Part shown: positions 5,953-13,285 of the stretch, piece by piece
Layout: the number at the start of each line of letters is the position of its first letter
How positions within the stretch are numbered: the first letter of the stretch is position 1
NCBI GenBank assembly: GCA_038213835.1
Contig: JBBQSN010000038.1
Coordinates: 1-24,245 of the forward strand
DNA: 24,245 bases
Origin: JBBQSN01 sp038213835
Lineage (GTDB): Bacteria > Actinomycetota > Actinomycetes > Actinomycetales > CAWJMD01
Direction of reading: 5' to 3'
Program-made: the position numbers and the translations under genes
The notes under the pieces: generated by a model
What the model was told of the DNA's origin: nothing
Databases searched by the model: none
Seen by the model: only the letters and a program-made list of their open reading frames with translations

Positions 5953-8546
5953 CCGGCGGACCGCTCGACCGCGCGCGTGAGGCCCCCGGCGAGCGCCGCG
6001 TAGGCCACGCCCACCAGCAGCGAGACCGCGACCGCCAGCCACGGGTCGAACGGCCGGACCCGTTCGTACACCTGCCAGTGCGTGAGGTAGACGAACAGCG
6101 AGGCGCCCGCCAGGGTCGCCACCAGCGGCGCCAGCGGCGTCGGCACCGGCATCCTCGGCACCCACAGCACCAGCAGCACCCCCGCGAGGATCAGCGCGTC
6201 GCGCTGGGGGTCGCCGAAGAAGCCGGGGACGCACACCAGCGCCGCTGCGGTCACCACGGCGCGCTGCCACCACCGCCCGGCCCGCGCCGCGGCCCACCCC
6301 AGTGCGAACACCCACAGCACCGGCTTGGGGTGCAGGAGGTCGAACGGCAGCAGCTCGAAGCGGGCGGTCAGCCCGGCCGCCAGGACCGCGAGGGCGACGG
6401 CGAACGGCGCCCGGCGCTCGACCCGGTCGAGGGCGGGGACGCACGCCAGCACTGCCAGGGCGGCCAGGACGAACAGCAGGACCTCGACGAACCAGAAGTG
6501 CCAGGACGCGTCCCAGGTCGGGGGACCCAGCACCGAGTTCAGCAGCACGACGTTCAGCGGCCCGTAGGAGTCCGTGAGCAGCAGGCCGGCGACGGCGATC
6601 CACAGCACGCTGGGCAGCGCCACCCGGAACGCGCCGCGCGCCAGGCCCCGAGCGCGTTCGCCGCGCGGACGGGCGTCGAGCTGGAACCGGGCGACGTTGT
6701 ACCCGGCCAGGGCCAGCAGGACGTGCGCGCTCCCGGGGGCCCCGAGCACTCCCACGTGCGTCGCGACGATGAGCACGGTGGCGACGGCACGCACCAGGAC
6801 ACCGGTCTCGACCTGCCGGACCCACGGGACGCGGCGGCGGCGGGGGCGCAGCTCGCCGATCGGCGTGACGTGCCACGCCTCGGGCAGGTGCCCGAGGACC
6901 CGCTCGAGCTGCACCGAGACCGCGACGTAGGAGAGCGAGTCGCCGCCGAGACCCACGAACGTGTCCGACGGTCCTGCGTCCGGGCGGTCCAGCACGTCCG
7001 CGAACAGTGCCCGGACGTCGGTGCCGCCGATCCCTCCCGCCTCGCGCGCAGGGGGGGCTGGGACCGGGTCGGAGGGGACGAGCAGCCGGACGGCCTCCTG
7101 GTCGACCTTGCCGGACGGGGTGCGGGGCAGTGCCTCGACCGCCACCGCGGTCACGACGTGGCGCGGCAGGCCGAGGTCCTCGGCCGCGAGCCGGGCGACC
7201 CAGCCCTCGTCGGGGTCGCCCTCGGCGGCCACCACGAGGGCGCCGTCCAGGTCCACCACGCTCGTGCGGTACCCGTGCCGCGCCAACAGGTCCTCGGCGT
7301 GGGCGAGGTCGATCCGCACCCCGAACACCTTGGCGAAACGCTGTGTGCGGCCGACGATCTCGACCATCCCGTCGGCGTCGATCGTGGCCAGGTCGCCGGT
7401 GCGCAGGCTCGTCGTCGTCCGGCCCAGGGCCAGGTCGTCCGGCGTCTGCGCGTAGCCGAGCATGACGTTCGGACCCTCGTAGACCAGCTCGCCGGCCCCG
7501 TCCTGGCGGCCCGGCACGGGCTCGATGCGCACGTGACCGCCGGGGACGGCGACCCCCACGCTCCCGGGGCGTCGCGCCGCCAGCGTCGGGGGCAGACAGG
7601 TCATCCGGGCCGTCGCCTCGGTCTGCCCGTACATGACGACGAGGTCGAAGCCGAACCGGTGCCCCTGCTCGACCAGGGCGCTGACGCGTTCGGGTGCCAG
7701 CCGGCCACCCGCCTGCGTCACCAGGCGCAGGGACGGGACGTCGAGGGCCTGCGGTCCGACGCGGTCGAGCAGGTCGAAGGTGTACGGGACGCCGGGGAGC
7801 GAGGTGACGCCGGCAGCGCGCACGGCCGTCCAGAAGCAGGGGTCGACGACCGACAGCGGCGTGAGGAGCACCGAGGCGCCCACGGCCAGGTGGCTGTGCA
7901 GGACCGACAGTCCGTAGCAGTAGCTGAGCGGGAGCGTGGTGACGCCCACGTCGTCGCGGGTCAGCGCAAGGGAGGCGGCCACGGCCTCGGCGTTGGACTG
8001 CAGGTTCTCGTGCGAGAGGCGGACGAGCTTCGGCGAGCCGGTCGTGCCCGACGTGCTCATCAGCAGGGCGAGGTCAGGGTGCAGGTCGTGGCGGGGTACG
8101 TCGTCCAGCACCTCCGGCGCGCCAGCCCGTCCCGCCTCGACCAGCACGTCCGGCCGGTACCGCTCGCACAGGGCCTGCACGGCGCCCGGGCGCTCCCGCG
8201 CGACCGGCAGCACGACGTGCCCGGCGTGCAGGGCGGCCAGGTACGTGATCACGCACTCACGGGTGGGCTCGGCGACGAGAAGGACGAGCCGCCGGCCCGA
8301 CCCCAGCGCGGCAGCGCGCCCCGCCACCTCGACGGCGAGCTCGCGGTAGGTGGTGCGGTGTCCGTCCTGGACCAGGGCGACCGCGTCGCCGTGCTCGGCC
8401 AGGCGGCCGACGAACGGGACGGAGCGGCTGCCAGGGGTCCTGGCCGGGGTGGCGACAGGGGGCGGGACGAGGACGTCTGATACCACGGGTGCGCAGCCTG
8501 TTCTGGTCGTGGAGCCGGCGAGAACGGGGCGCCGGCCGGTGAGCAT
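5820..8546 (-). CDS. Fusion of AMP-forming ligase, phosphopantetheine carrier and membrane acyltransferase-3
   Basis: This 908-residue protein has three modules. Residues about 40-490 form an ANL-type adenylating ligase: the STSGTTGSPK loop (164-173), MYGQTEAT from residue 305, an LRTGDL motif, the hinge region GRTQRFAKVFGVRID, and the catalytic Lys of PSGKVDQ (K480). Residues about 510-575 form a carrier domain with the phosphopantetheine Ser537 in GLGGDSLS. From about 590 a multi-span membrane domain resembles acyltransferase-3: an early His in VATHVG, the segment TWDASWHFWFVEVLLF, and LFVYLTHWQVYERV near the end. The likely sequence is activation of a carboxylate, loading on the carrier and transfer to an acceptor at or across the membrane, analogous in logic to DltA-DltC-DltB. 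The substrate is unknown. ATG 8546 overlaps the iron box; a GTG at 8486 is an alternative start. The low-complexity C-terminal tail overlaps vanZ. Confidence 0.85.
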   Translation of the reverse strand: MLTGRRPVLAGSTTRTGCAPVVSDVLVPPPVATPARTPGSRSVPFVGRLAEHGDAVALVQDGHRTTYRELAVEVAGRAAALGSGRRLVLLVAEPTRECVITYLAALHAGHVVLPVARERPGAVQALCERYRPDVLVEAGRAGAPEVLDDVPRHDLHPDLALLMSTSGTTGSPKLVRLSHENLQSNAEAVAASLALTRDDVGVTTLPLSYCYGLSVLHSHLAVGASVLLTPLSVVDPCFWTAVRAAGVTSLPGVPYTFDLLDRVGPQALDVPSLRLVTQAGGRLAPERVSALVEQGHRFGFDLVVMYGQTEATARMTCLPPTLAARRPGSVGVAVPGGHVRIEPVPGRQDGAGELVYEGPNVMLGYAQTPDDLALGRTTTSLRTGDLATIDADGMVEIVGRTQRFAKVFGVRIDLAHAEDLLARHGYRTSVVDLDGALVVAAEGDPDEGWVARLAAEDLGLPRHVVTAVAVEALPRTPSGKVDQEAVRLLVPSDPVPAPPAREAGGIGGTDVRALFADVLDRPDAGPSDTFVGLGGDSLSYVAVSVQLERVLGHLPEAWHVTPIGELRPRRRRVPWVRQVETGVLVRAVATVLIVATHVGVLGAPGSAHVLLALAGYNVARFQLDARPRGERARGLARGAFRVALPSVLWIAVAGLLLTDSYGPLNVVLLNSVLGPPTWDASWHFWFVEVLLFVLAALAVLACVPALDRVERRAPFAVALAVLAAGLTARFELLPFDLLHPKPVLWVFALGWAAARAGRWWQRAVVTAAALVCVPGFFGDPQRDALILAGVLLVLWVPRMPVPTPLAPLVATLAGASLFVYLTHWQVYERVRPFDPWLAVAVSLLVGVAYAALAGGLTRAVERSAGQLLARRSRPGATDEERRPSANPAATPITSATTSRQSPVRSGSR

Positions 8547-8564
8547 TTGGTTAGCCAACCCTTA
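8546..8564. promoter_or_regulatory. DtxR/IdeR-type iron box between ligase fusion and iron importer
   Basis: TTTGGTTAGCCAACCCTTA matches 15 of 19 positions of the DtxR/IdeR consensus TTAGGTTAGSCTAACCTAA, with 8 of 9 in the left half. The core is the interrupted palindrome GGTT-AGCC-AACC. It ends 6 bases before the importer's -10-like CATACT, covering about -37 to -19 of a leaderless transcript starting at 8583. It also covers the start region of the divergent ligase gene. Iron-loaded DtxR/IdeR would be expected to repress both directions. The match was found by eye, but it sits in front of a ferric-iron importer, the expected target. Confidence 0.75.
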
Positions 8565-8570
8565 CCTTGC

Positions 8571-8576
8571 CATACT
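8571..8576 (+). promoter_or_regulatory. -10-like hexamer for the iron importer operon
   Basis: CATACT ends 6 bases before ATG 8583, which lacks a Shine-Dalgarno sequence. An alternative -10, TACCTT (8563-8568), touches the iron box and would give a leader of about 8 bases. Either places the iron box over the promoter. Confidence 0.4.
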
Positions 8577-8582
8577 CGTGCC

Positions 8583-9614
8583 ATGACCTTCACCTCCCGG
8601 CGCGGGATCGGCGTCCTCGCCGTCACCACGGCACTCCTCGCCACCCTCACCGCCTGCGCGGACGACAGCGGGTCCTCGGGCGAAGCGCTCGTGATCTACT
8701 CCGGTCGCAACGAGAACCTCGTCTCCCCGTTGCTCGAGCAGCTCCAGGATGCGGTGGGCGTCCCGGTCGAGGTGCGCTACGCCGGGTCGAGCGAGCTCGC
8801 CGCCCAGCTGTTGGAGGAGGGCGAGGGCACCGAGGCCGACGTCTTCTTCAGCCAGGACGCCGGCGCCCTGGGTGCGCTGGCGGGCGCGGGCATGCTCGCC
8901 GAGCTCGACCAGGCCACCACCTCCCGCACGCTGGAGCGGTTCCGTGACCCGGCCGGCCGGTGGGTGCCGACCTCGGCCCGGGCCCGGGTCGTGGCCTACG
9001 ACCCCGACACCGCGCCGGAGGTCGCCGAGATGAGCTCGATCGACGCGGTCCTCGACCCCGCGTACCGCGGCAAGGTGGCCTACGCCCCGACCAACGCCTC
9101 GTTCCAGAGCTTCGTCACGGCCCTGCGCGTCACCCGGGGCGAGGACGGCGCTCGCGCGTGGCTGGAGGCGTTCGCGGCGAACGACCCCCAGGTCTACGAC
9201 AACAACATCGCCATCCTGGACGCGGTGGACTCCGGCCAGGTACCGCTCGGGTTGATCAACCACTACTACTGGTTCGAGAAGGCGGCCGAGGTGGGCACGG
9301 ACCAGATGAACGTCCAGCTGCAGTACCTGGGCGGGGGCGACGCCGGTGCCCTCATCAACGTGGCCGGAGCGGGCGTGATCGAGGGTTCGGACCAGTCTGA
9401 GGCCGCGGCCGCCGCCGTCGAGTTCCTGGTCTCGGACCAGGCCCAGCAGTACTTCGTCGACACCACGGCCGAGTACGCCGTCGTCGAGGGCGTCACCACG
9501 ACCCAGCACGACCTCGTCCCGCTGGACGACCTGTCCGGCGCGCAGGTGGACCTCAACGACCTGGACTCCCTCGAGGAGACGCTGGCCCTGCTCGACGAGG
9601 TCGGCCTCAGCTGA
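8583..9614 (+). CDS. Ferric iron ABC transporter substrate-binding lipoprotein
   Basis: This 343-residue protein binds Fe(III) outside the membrane and delivers it to the permease encoded next. It has a lipoprotein signal peptide with lipobox LTAC, giving lipid-modified Cys25, preceded by basic residues and a hydrophobic core. The mature part begins ALVIYSGRNENLVSPLLEQL, as in the FbpA/FutA/AfuA family. It contains ADVFFSQDAGALGALAGAG and INHYYWFEKA (Tyr228-Tyr229). That Tyr pair matches the phenolate iron ligands of FbpA-type binders. The rest of the fold is present, with EFLVSDQAQQYF near the end. ATG 8583 places the signal peptide correctly. It is the first gene of a substrate-binding protein, permease and ATPase set and lies directly downstream of the iron box, so repression in iron-replete cells is expected. 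Confidence 0.93.
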   Translation: MTFTSRRGIGVLAVTTALLATLTACADDSGSSGEALVIYSGRNENLVSPLLEQLQDAVGVPVEVRYAGSSELAAQLLEEGEGTEADVFFSQDAGALGALAGAGMLAELDQATTSRTLERFRDPAGRWVPTSARARVVAYDPDTAPEVAEMSSIDAVLDPAYRGKVAYAPTNASFQSFVTALRVTRGEDGARAWLEAFAANDPQVYDNNIAILDAVDSGQVPLGLINHYYWFEKAAEVGTDQMNVQLQYLGGGDAGALINVAGAGVIEGSDQSEAAAAAVEFLVSDQAQQYFVDTTAEYAVVEGVTTTQHDLVPLDDLSGAQVDLNDLDSLEETLALLDEVGLS

Positions 9615-9644
9615 GCGTCGTCGCACCGCCCCGCGCCTCGGCCG

Positions 9645-9659
9645 CCCCCGGCCCGGGGG
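9645..9659 (+). terminator. Short GC hairpin between binding protein and permease
   Basis: CCCCCG (9645-9650) pairs with CGGGGG (9654-9659) around a 3-base loop, 31 bases after the binding-protein stop. A hairpin here could attenuate the permease or stabilise the upstream mRNA so that binding protein exceeds permease. It is followed by TACGGT (9661-9666), a -10-like hexamer that might be an internal promoter. Confidence 0.35.
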
Positions 9660-9694
9660 GTACGGTCGCGCGGATCGAGCCCGCCGTCAGGTCC

Positions 9695-11212
9695 GTGCCC
9701 GGTCGGCGTCCGCCCGGGCTGCTGGTGGCCGCCTCGGCGCTCGCCGCCGCGGTCGCGCTGGTGCCCCTGGGGTACCTGCTCGTCCGGGTCGGCGAGGCGG
9801 GTCCCGCCCGGGTCGCCGACTTGGTCCTGCGCGAGCGCACGGTTCTCCTGGTCGGCCGCAGCCTGCTGCTGTGCGCGCTGGTCACCGCGGCCTGCCTGGT
9901 GGTCGGCGCCGGGCTGGCCTACCTCGTCGCCCGCACCGACCTGCCCGGCCGACGGGTGGTCGGGGTGCTCGCCCCGATGCCGCTCGCGGTGCCCAGCTAC
10001 GTGGCCGCGTACGGCTGGCTCGGCGCGGTGCCGCAGGTGGCCGGGCTGGAGGGAGCCGTCCTGGTGCTGACGGCCTGCAGCTACCCGTACGTGTACCTGC
10101 CGGTGCTGGCGGCGCTGCGCTCCGGCGACCCGGCCCAGGAGGAGGTCGCCCGCTCGCTGGGCCGTGGGCCCGTCGCGACCGCGCTGCAGGTGACCTCCCG
10201 GCACGTGCGGCCTGCGGCGGCGGCGGGCTCGTTGCTCGTCGCCCTCTACGTGCTCAGCGACTTCGGGGCGGTCTCGCTGCTGCGGTACGACGTGTTCACA
10301 CGGGTCATCCACACCTCGTACCAGGCCAGCTTCGACCGCACGCCGGCCGCCGTGCTCTCCCTGCTCCTGGTGGTGCTGACGGTGGGCCTCACGGTCGCCG
10401 AGGGCCGGGCCCGCAGCCGGACCGAGCAGGTGCGCACGGGGTCGGGCACGTCCCGCCGAGCGGTCACCCAGCAGCTCGGCCGCTGGCGCGTGCCCGCCGC
10501 CGGCATGGCGGGCGCCGTCCTCGTGGTCGCGCTGGCCGTCCCGCTCGCGAGCCTGGCCTACTGGCTGGTGCGCGGGCGGCGGGTGCTCGACGTCGAGGCC
10601 CTGGTGTCCGGGACCGCCGCCACCGTCGGGGTCTCGGCCCTCGCTGCCGTGGTGACCGTCGCCCTCGCGGTCCCGGTCGGCGTGGCGGCGGCGCGGTACC
10701 GGGGCAGGGTCGTGCGCGGCCTGGAGCAGGCCACCTTCGCCGGTCACGCGCTCCCGGGGATCGTGGTCGCGCTGTCGCTGGTCTTCTTCGGCGTCCGGCT
10801 GGTGCCCGGGATCTACCAGGAGATGCCGCTGCTGGTGCTGGCGTACGTCGTGCTCTTCCTGCCGGCAGCCGTGGCCGCGGTCCGGTCGTCGGTCGCGCTG
10901 AGCCCGCCACGGCTGGAGGAGGTGGCCCGCTCGCTCGGTCAGCGCCCGGTCGACGTCCTGCGGCGGGTGACCGTGCCGCTCGCGGCCCCGGGTGTCGCGG
11001 CCGGGGCGGCTCTGGTCATGCTCACCGCGATGAAGGAGCTGCCGGCGACGCTGCTGCTGCGGCCGACCGGCGTCGACACCCTGGCCACCGAGCTGTGGAC
11101 CCAGACCACCAACGCGGCCTTCGCTGCCGCGGCGCCGTATGCGGCCGTGCTCGTCGTCGTGGCCGCCGTCCCGACCGCCCTGCTCGCCCGCTGGACGGGG
11201 GCGCGACGTTGA
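9695..11212 (+). CDS. Ferric iron ABC transporter permease, duplicated (FbpB type)
   Basis: This 505-residue membrane protein carries two MetI-type permease halves fused in one chain, as in FbpB/AfuB, with about 12 spans in total. Each half has an EAA-type coupling loop that contacts the ATPase: EEVARSLGRGPVATALQV near residue 150, and EEVARSLGQRPVDVLRRV followed by PLAAPG near residue 410. The substrate inferred from context is Fe(III) handed over by the upstream lipoprotein. GTG 9695 has AGG close upstream and gives a short N-terminus before the first span; the start is moderately certain. The stop TGA (11210-11212) overlaps a TTG that opens the first mini-ORF of the repeat element. The ATPase gene follows after two repeat copies rather than directly. 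Confidence 0.92.
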   Translation: MPGRRPPGLLVAASALAAAVALVPLGYLLVRVGEAGPARVADLVLRERTVLLVGRSLLLCALVTAACLVVGAGLAYLVARTDLPGRRVVGVLAPMPLAVPSYVAAYGWLGAVPQVAGLEGAVLVLTACSYPYVYLPVLAALRSGDPAQEEVARSLGRGPVATALQVTSRHVRPAAAAGSLLVALYVLSDFGAVSLLRYDVFTRVIHTSYQASFDRTPAAVLSLLLVVLTVGLTVAEGRARSRTEQVRTGSGTSRRAVTQQLGRWRVPAAGMAGAVLVVALAVPLASLAYWLVRGRRVLDVEALVSGTAATVGVSALAAVVTVALAVPVGVAAARYRGRVVRGLEQATFAGHALPGIVVALSLVFFGVRLVPGIYQEMPLLVLAYVVLFLPAAVAAVRSSVALSPPRLEEVARSLGQRPVDVLRRVTVPLAAPGVAAGAALVMLTAMKELPATLLLRPTGVDTLATELWTQTTNAAFAAAAPYAAVLVVVAAVPTALLARWTGARR

Positions 11213-11261
11213 GCGAGGGAACCATCAGGCACAGCGCGCACGCCACGGCGAGGGACGAGCC
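11209..11261 (+). repeat. Mini-ORF repeat element, copy 1 (9-bp in-frame deletion)
   Basis: This copy is 53 bases long. Bases 11219-11271 are identical to 11281-11333 of copy 2. It lacks 9 bases (three codons) near its start compared with copies 2 and 3. It reads as an 18-codon ORF, TTG at 11209 to TGA at 11263-11265, with peptide ends LSEGTIR and ATARDEP. The TTG overlaps the permease stop as TTGA. The 3' end forms a hairpin with arms CACGGC (11244-11249) and GCCGTG (11259-11264) and loop GAGGGACGA. The GTG in its 3' arm starts copy 2. Confidence 0.85.
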
Positions 11262-11323
11262 GTGAGCGAGCGGAGCGAGCGAACCATCAGGCACAGCGCG
11301 CACGCCACGGCGAGGGACGAGCC
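11262..11323 (+). repeat. Mini-ORF repeat element, copy 2 (full length, 62 bp)
   Basis: This full copy reads as a 21-codon ORF from GTG 11262 to TGA 11325-11327. The peptide starts VSERSERTIR and ends ATARDEP and is strongly charged. Its period of 62 makes each stop overlap the next start as GTGA. The hairpin recurs with arms 11306-11311 and 11321-11326. Whether the peptide is functional or only keeps ribosomes moving between genes is unknown. Confidence 0.85.
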
Positions 11324-11326
11324 GTG
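11306..11326 (+). promoter_or_regulatory. Repeat-borne RBS hairpin that supplies the ATPase start codon
   Basis: CACGGC and GCCGTG form a 6-bp stem around the loop GAGGGACGA. The loop holds the Shine-Dalgarno-like GAGG, and the 3' arm holds the GTG start (11324-11326) of the ATPase gene, with 8 bases between them. Folding would hide the start; a ribosome finishing the mini-ORF at 11327 would open it. This is a prediction from base pairing only. Confidence 0.6.
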
Positions 11327-12394
11327 AGCGAGCTGCGGATCGAGGCCCTGCACAAGTCGTTCGGGTCGACGGGCGTCCTGCTCGGCATCGACCTCGTCGT
11401 CGCCCAGGGCACGCTCACCGCGGTCCTCGGCCCGTCGGGCTGCGGGAAGACCACGCTGCTGCGGGTCGTGGCCGGCTTCGAGCGGGTCGACTCCGGCCGG
11501 GTCCTCCTCGGTGGCCGCGAGGTCGCCGGTCGCGGTCGGCACCTGCCGCCGGAGCGGCGCGGTGTGGGTGTCGTCCCGCAGGAGGGTGCGCTGTTCCCGC
11601 ACCTGGACGTCGGCGCGAACGTGGCGTTCGGCCTGCCCCGACGGCACCCCGACCGGCATCGACGGGTGGCCGAGGTGCTGGCGTTGGTGGGGCTGACGGA
11701 TCTGGCCCACCGCTGGCCTGCTGAGCTGTCCGGCGGCCAGCAGCAGCGGGTCGCCCTGGCACGCGCCCTCGCCCCGGATCCCGAGGTCGTGCTGCTCGAC
11801 GAGCCCTTCTCCGCCCTGGACGCGGGCTCGCGCACCAGCGTGCGCCAGCAGGTCCGCGAGGTGCTCGCGGCCGCCGGGGCCACAGCGGTGCTCGTGACGC
11901 ACGACCAGGAGGAGGCCCTCTCCACGGCCGACCAGGTGGCCGTGATGCACGAAGGGCGGTTCCTCCAGGTCGGGGTGCCCGAGCAGGTCTACCGCGAGCC
12001 GGTCGACCCGCTCGTCGCCCGTGCCGTCGGTGAGGTCTTCCTGCTGCCGGCGACCGCTGGCGCACCCGGTGCCGAGACACCTCTCGGCCGGGTGTCGCTC
12101 GCCGGAGGCGCCGTGCCCTCGAAGGCCCGCGGTCAGGTGCTCGTGCGTCCGGAGCAGCTGCACCTCGGTCCGAGGACCGAGGGCGTCGCGTGCACGCTGC
12201 GTCGGGTCTGGTTCCACGGCCACGACTCCACCGTCGAGCTCCTGGCGCCGGACGGTACGGTCCTGACCTGCCGGACCCAGGACGCCGTCCCGCCCGGGCC
12301 GCAGGTCGGCGTTCGGGTGGTCGGCCCGGTGGTGTTCGTCCCGATGGCGTCCGGTCCCACGCCGGGCATGATGGACGTGTGGACGACTGGCTGA
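11324..12394 (+). CDS. Ferric iron ABC transporter ATP-binding protein (FbpC type)
   Basis: This 356-residue ATPase powers the importer. It has Walker A GPSGCGKTT (residues 36-44), a Q-loop in VVPQEGALFPH, the signature LSGGQQQRVALARAL, Walker B VVLLDEPFSALD and the switch His in VTHDQEEAL. A TOBE-like C-terminal domain follows (ARGQVLVRPEQLHLG, VRRVWFHGHDSTVELL-like strands), as in FbpC and related importers. The GTG start gives the typical SELRIEALHKSFG N-terminus. That start codon and its Shine-Dalgarno sequence are both contributed by repeat copy 2, so expression is probably coupled to translation through the repeats. The 3' end overlaps the YqgE gene by 16 bases. Confidence 0.93.
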   Translation: MSELRIEALHKSFGSTGVLLGIDLVVAQGTLTAVLGPSGCGKTTLLRVVAGFERVDSGRVLLGGREVAGRGRHLPPERRGVGVVPQEGALFPHLDVGANVAFGLPRRHPDRHRRVAEVLALVGLTDLAHRWPAELSGGQQQRVALARALAPDPEVVLLDEPFSALDAGSRTSVRQQVREVLAAAGATAVLVTHDQEEALSTADQVAVMHEGRFLQVGVPEQVYREPVDPLVARAVGEVFLLPATAGAPGAETPLGRVSLAGGAVPSKARGQVLVRPEQLHLGPRTEGVACTLRRVWFHGHDSTVELLAPDGTVLTCRTQDAVPPGPQVGVRVVGPVVFVPMASGPTPGMMDVWTTG

Positions 12395-12936
12395 CGGGCC
12401 GACTGCTGGTGGCGACACCGCGCCTGGACCACCCGACGTTCCGGCGCACGGTGGTGCTGCTGCTCGACCACAACGACGAGGGCGCGCTGGGCGTGGTCGT
12501 GAACCGTCCCTCCCAGGTCGACGTCGAGGCCGTGCTGCCCGGCTGGCAGCCCTACGCCACGGTCCCTGGTCGGCTGTACACCGGCGGGCCGGTGCAGCAG
12601 GACTCGGCGCTCGGGCTGGCCCGGGTGCCCGGCGACGGCCAGCCGCCCAGCGGGTTGCGCCGGATCATCGGGGCGATCGCGGTGGTGGACCTCGACGCCG
12701 AGCCCGACCTTCTCGCCGAGGGCGTCAGCGGGCTGCGGGTCTTCGCCGGCTACGCCGGGTGGTCGGGGGGCCAGCTCGAGGACGAGATCGCCGAGGGCTC
12801 CTGGTACGTGGTCGACTCCGAGTCGGGCGACGCCTTCACCGACGACCCCGAGGGCCTGTGGCCCGAGGTGCTGCTGCGCCAGGGTGGCGACCTCGCGCTG
12901 GTCGCGAGCTATCCCGACGACCCGTCGATGAACTAG
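12379..12936 (+). CDS. YqgE/AlgH family protein (DUF179)
   Basis: This 185-residue protein matches the YqgE/AlgH family along its length. The N-terminal LTGRLLVATPRLDHPTFRRTVVLLLDHNDEGALGVVVNRP is the family signature. GRLYTGGPVQQDSALGL and LRVFAGYAGWSGGQLEDEI follow, and the end is a short acidic tail. The structure is known for several members, but the biochemical role is not. AlgH was named for an effect on alginate in Pseudomonas. GTG 12379 lies inside the ATPase 3' end, with no clear Shine-Dalgarno sequence, so expression may depend on translational coupling to the importer operon. This contrasts with its presumed housekeeping role. A leaderless promoter for the next gene follows. Confidence 0.92.
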   Translation: MDDWLTGRLLVATPRLDHPTFRRTVVLLLDHNDEGALGVVVNRPSQVDVEAVLPGWQPYATVPGRLYTGGPVQQDSALGLARVPGDGQPPSGLRRIIGAIAVVDLDAEPDLLAEGVSGLRVFAGYAGWSGGQLEDEIAEGSWYVVDSESGDAFTDDPEGLWPEVLLRQGGDLALVASYPDDPSMN

Positions 12937-12948
12937 TGGCGGGGTTCG

Positions 12949-12954
12949 TAGACT
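12949..12954 (+). promoter_or_regulatory. -10 element for leaderless DUF3039 transcript
   Basis: TAGACT fits the TAnnnT -10 pattern and ends 7 bases before ATG 12962, which has no Shine-Dalgarno sequence. It would start a new transcript carrying DUF3039 and the MFS gene. Confidence 0.5.
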
Positions 12955-12961
12955 CACTGGC

Positions 12962-13285
12962 ATGAGCGAGCCCCAGCCCCCGTCGTCGCCGCAGCCGGAG
13001 CGGCTCTCGGAGCCCTCCGCCAACCCGCAGGGGACGGCGCTGCTGGAGCGCGAGCTGCTCGAGCAGCCGGTCGAGCCCGGTGACCACGAGCGGTTCGCGC
13101 ACTACGTGCGCAAGGAGAAGATCCTCACCTCGGCCCTGTCGGGCGAGCCGGTGATCGCCCTGTGCGGGAAGGTCTGGGTGCCTGGACGCGACCCGAACAA
13201 GTTCCCCGTGTGCCCGATCTGCAAGGAGATCTACGACGGCCTGCGAGCACCCAAGGACGGGGGCGGCAGCGGCAAGGATGACTGA
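12962..13285 (+). CDS. DUF3039 family protein, probable small zinc-binding protein
   Basis: This 107-residue protein matches the actinobacterial DUF3039 family. A disordered Pro/Ser/Glu N-terminus (residues 1-25) precedes the conserved part: GDHERFAHYVRKEKILTSALSGEPVIALCGKVW. A zinc-ribbon-like end reads FPVCPICKEIYDGL. Cys68, Cys84 and Cys87, with His42 or His47, could bind one zinc ion. No function is known for the family. The ORF overlaps the MFS gene by 8 bases. DUF3039 near YqgE, an MFS gene and a DEAH helicase looks like a conserved actinobacterial neighbourhood, as far as I recall, but I cannot verify that here. Confidence 0.9.
   Translation: MSEPQPPSSPQPERLSEPSANPQGTALLERELLEQPVEPGDHERFAHYVRKEKILTSALSGEPVIALCGKVWVPGRDPNKFPVCPICKEIYDGLRAPKDGGGSGKDD

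Noticed and set aside
6078..8480. An 800-codon plus-strand frame antisense to the ligase fusion
   Set aside because: It is Arg/Gly/Gln/His-rich with no domain pattern; the opposite strand holds clear ligase, carrier and acyltransferase motifs. This is a GC-bias shadow.
8544..8558. TTG at 8558 as the start of the ligase fusion
   Set aside because: It has no usable Shine-Dalgarno spacing and lies inside the iron box. ATG 8546 or GTG 8486 is more plausible, though neither is proven.
9266..10747. A long minus-strand frame antisense to the iron permease
   Set aside because: It has no recognisable domain and a shadow-type composition; the permease motifs on the plus strand are unambiguous.
11209..11326. 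The tandem repeat as a CRISPR array or transposon end
   Set aside because: The copies are contiguous with no spacers, there are only two of them, and no transposase or long terminal inverted repeats are present.
12942..12956. GGTTCG-like sequence resembling a tRNA T-arm
   Set aside because: No acceptor, D or anticodon arm can be folded around it, and it is better explained as the DUF3039 promoter.
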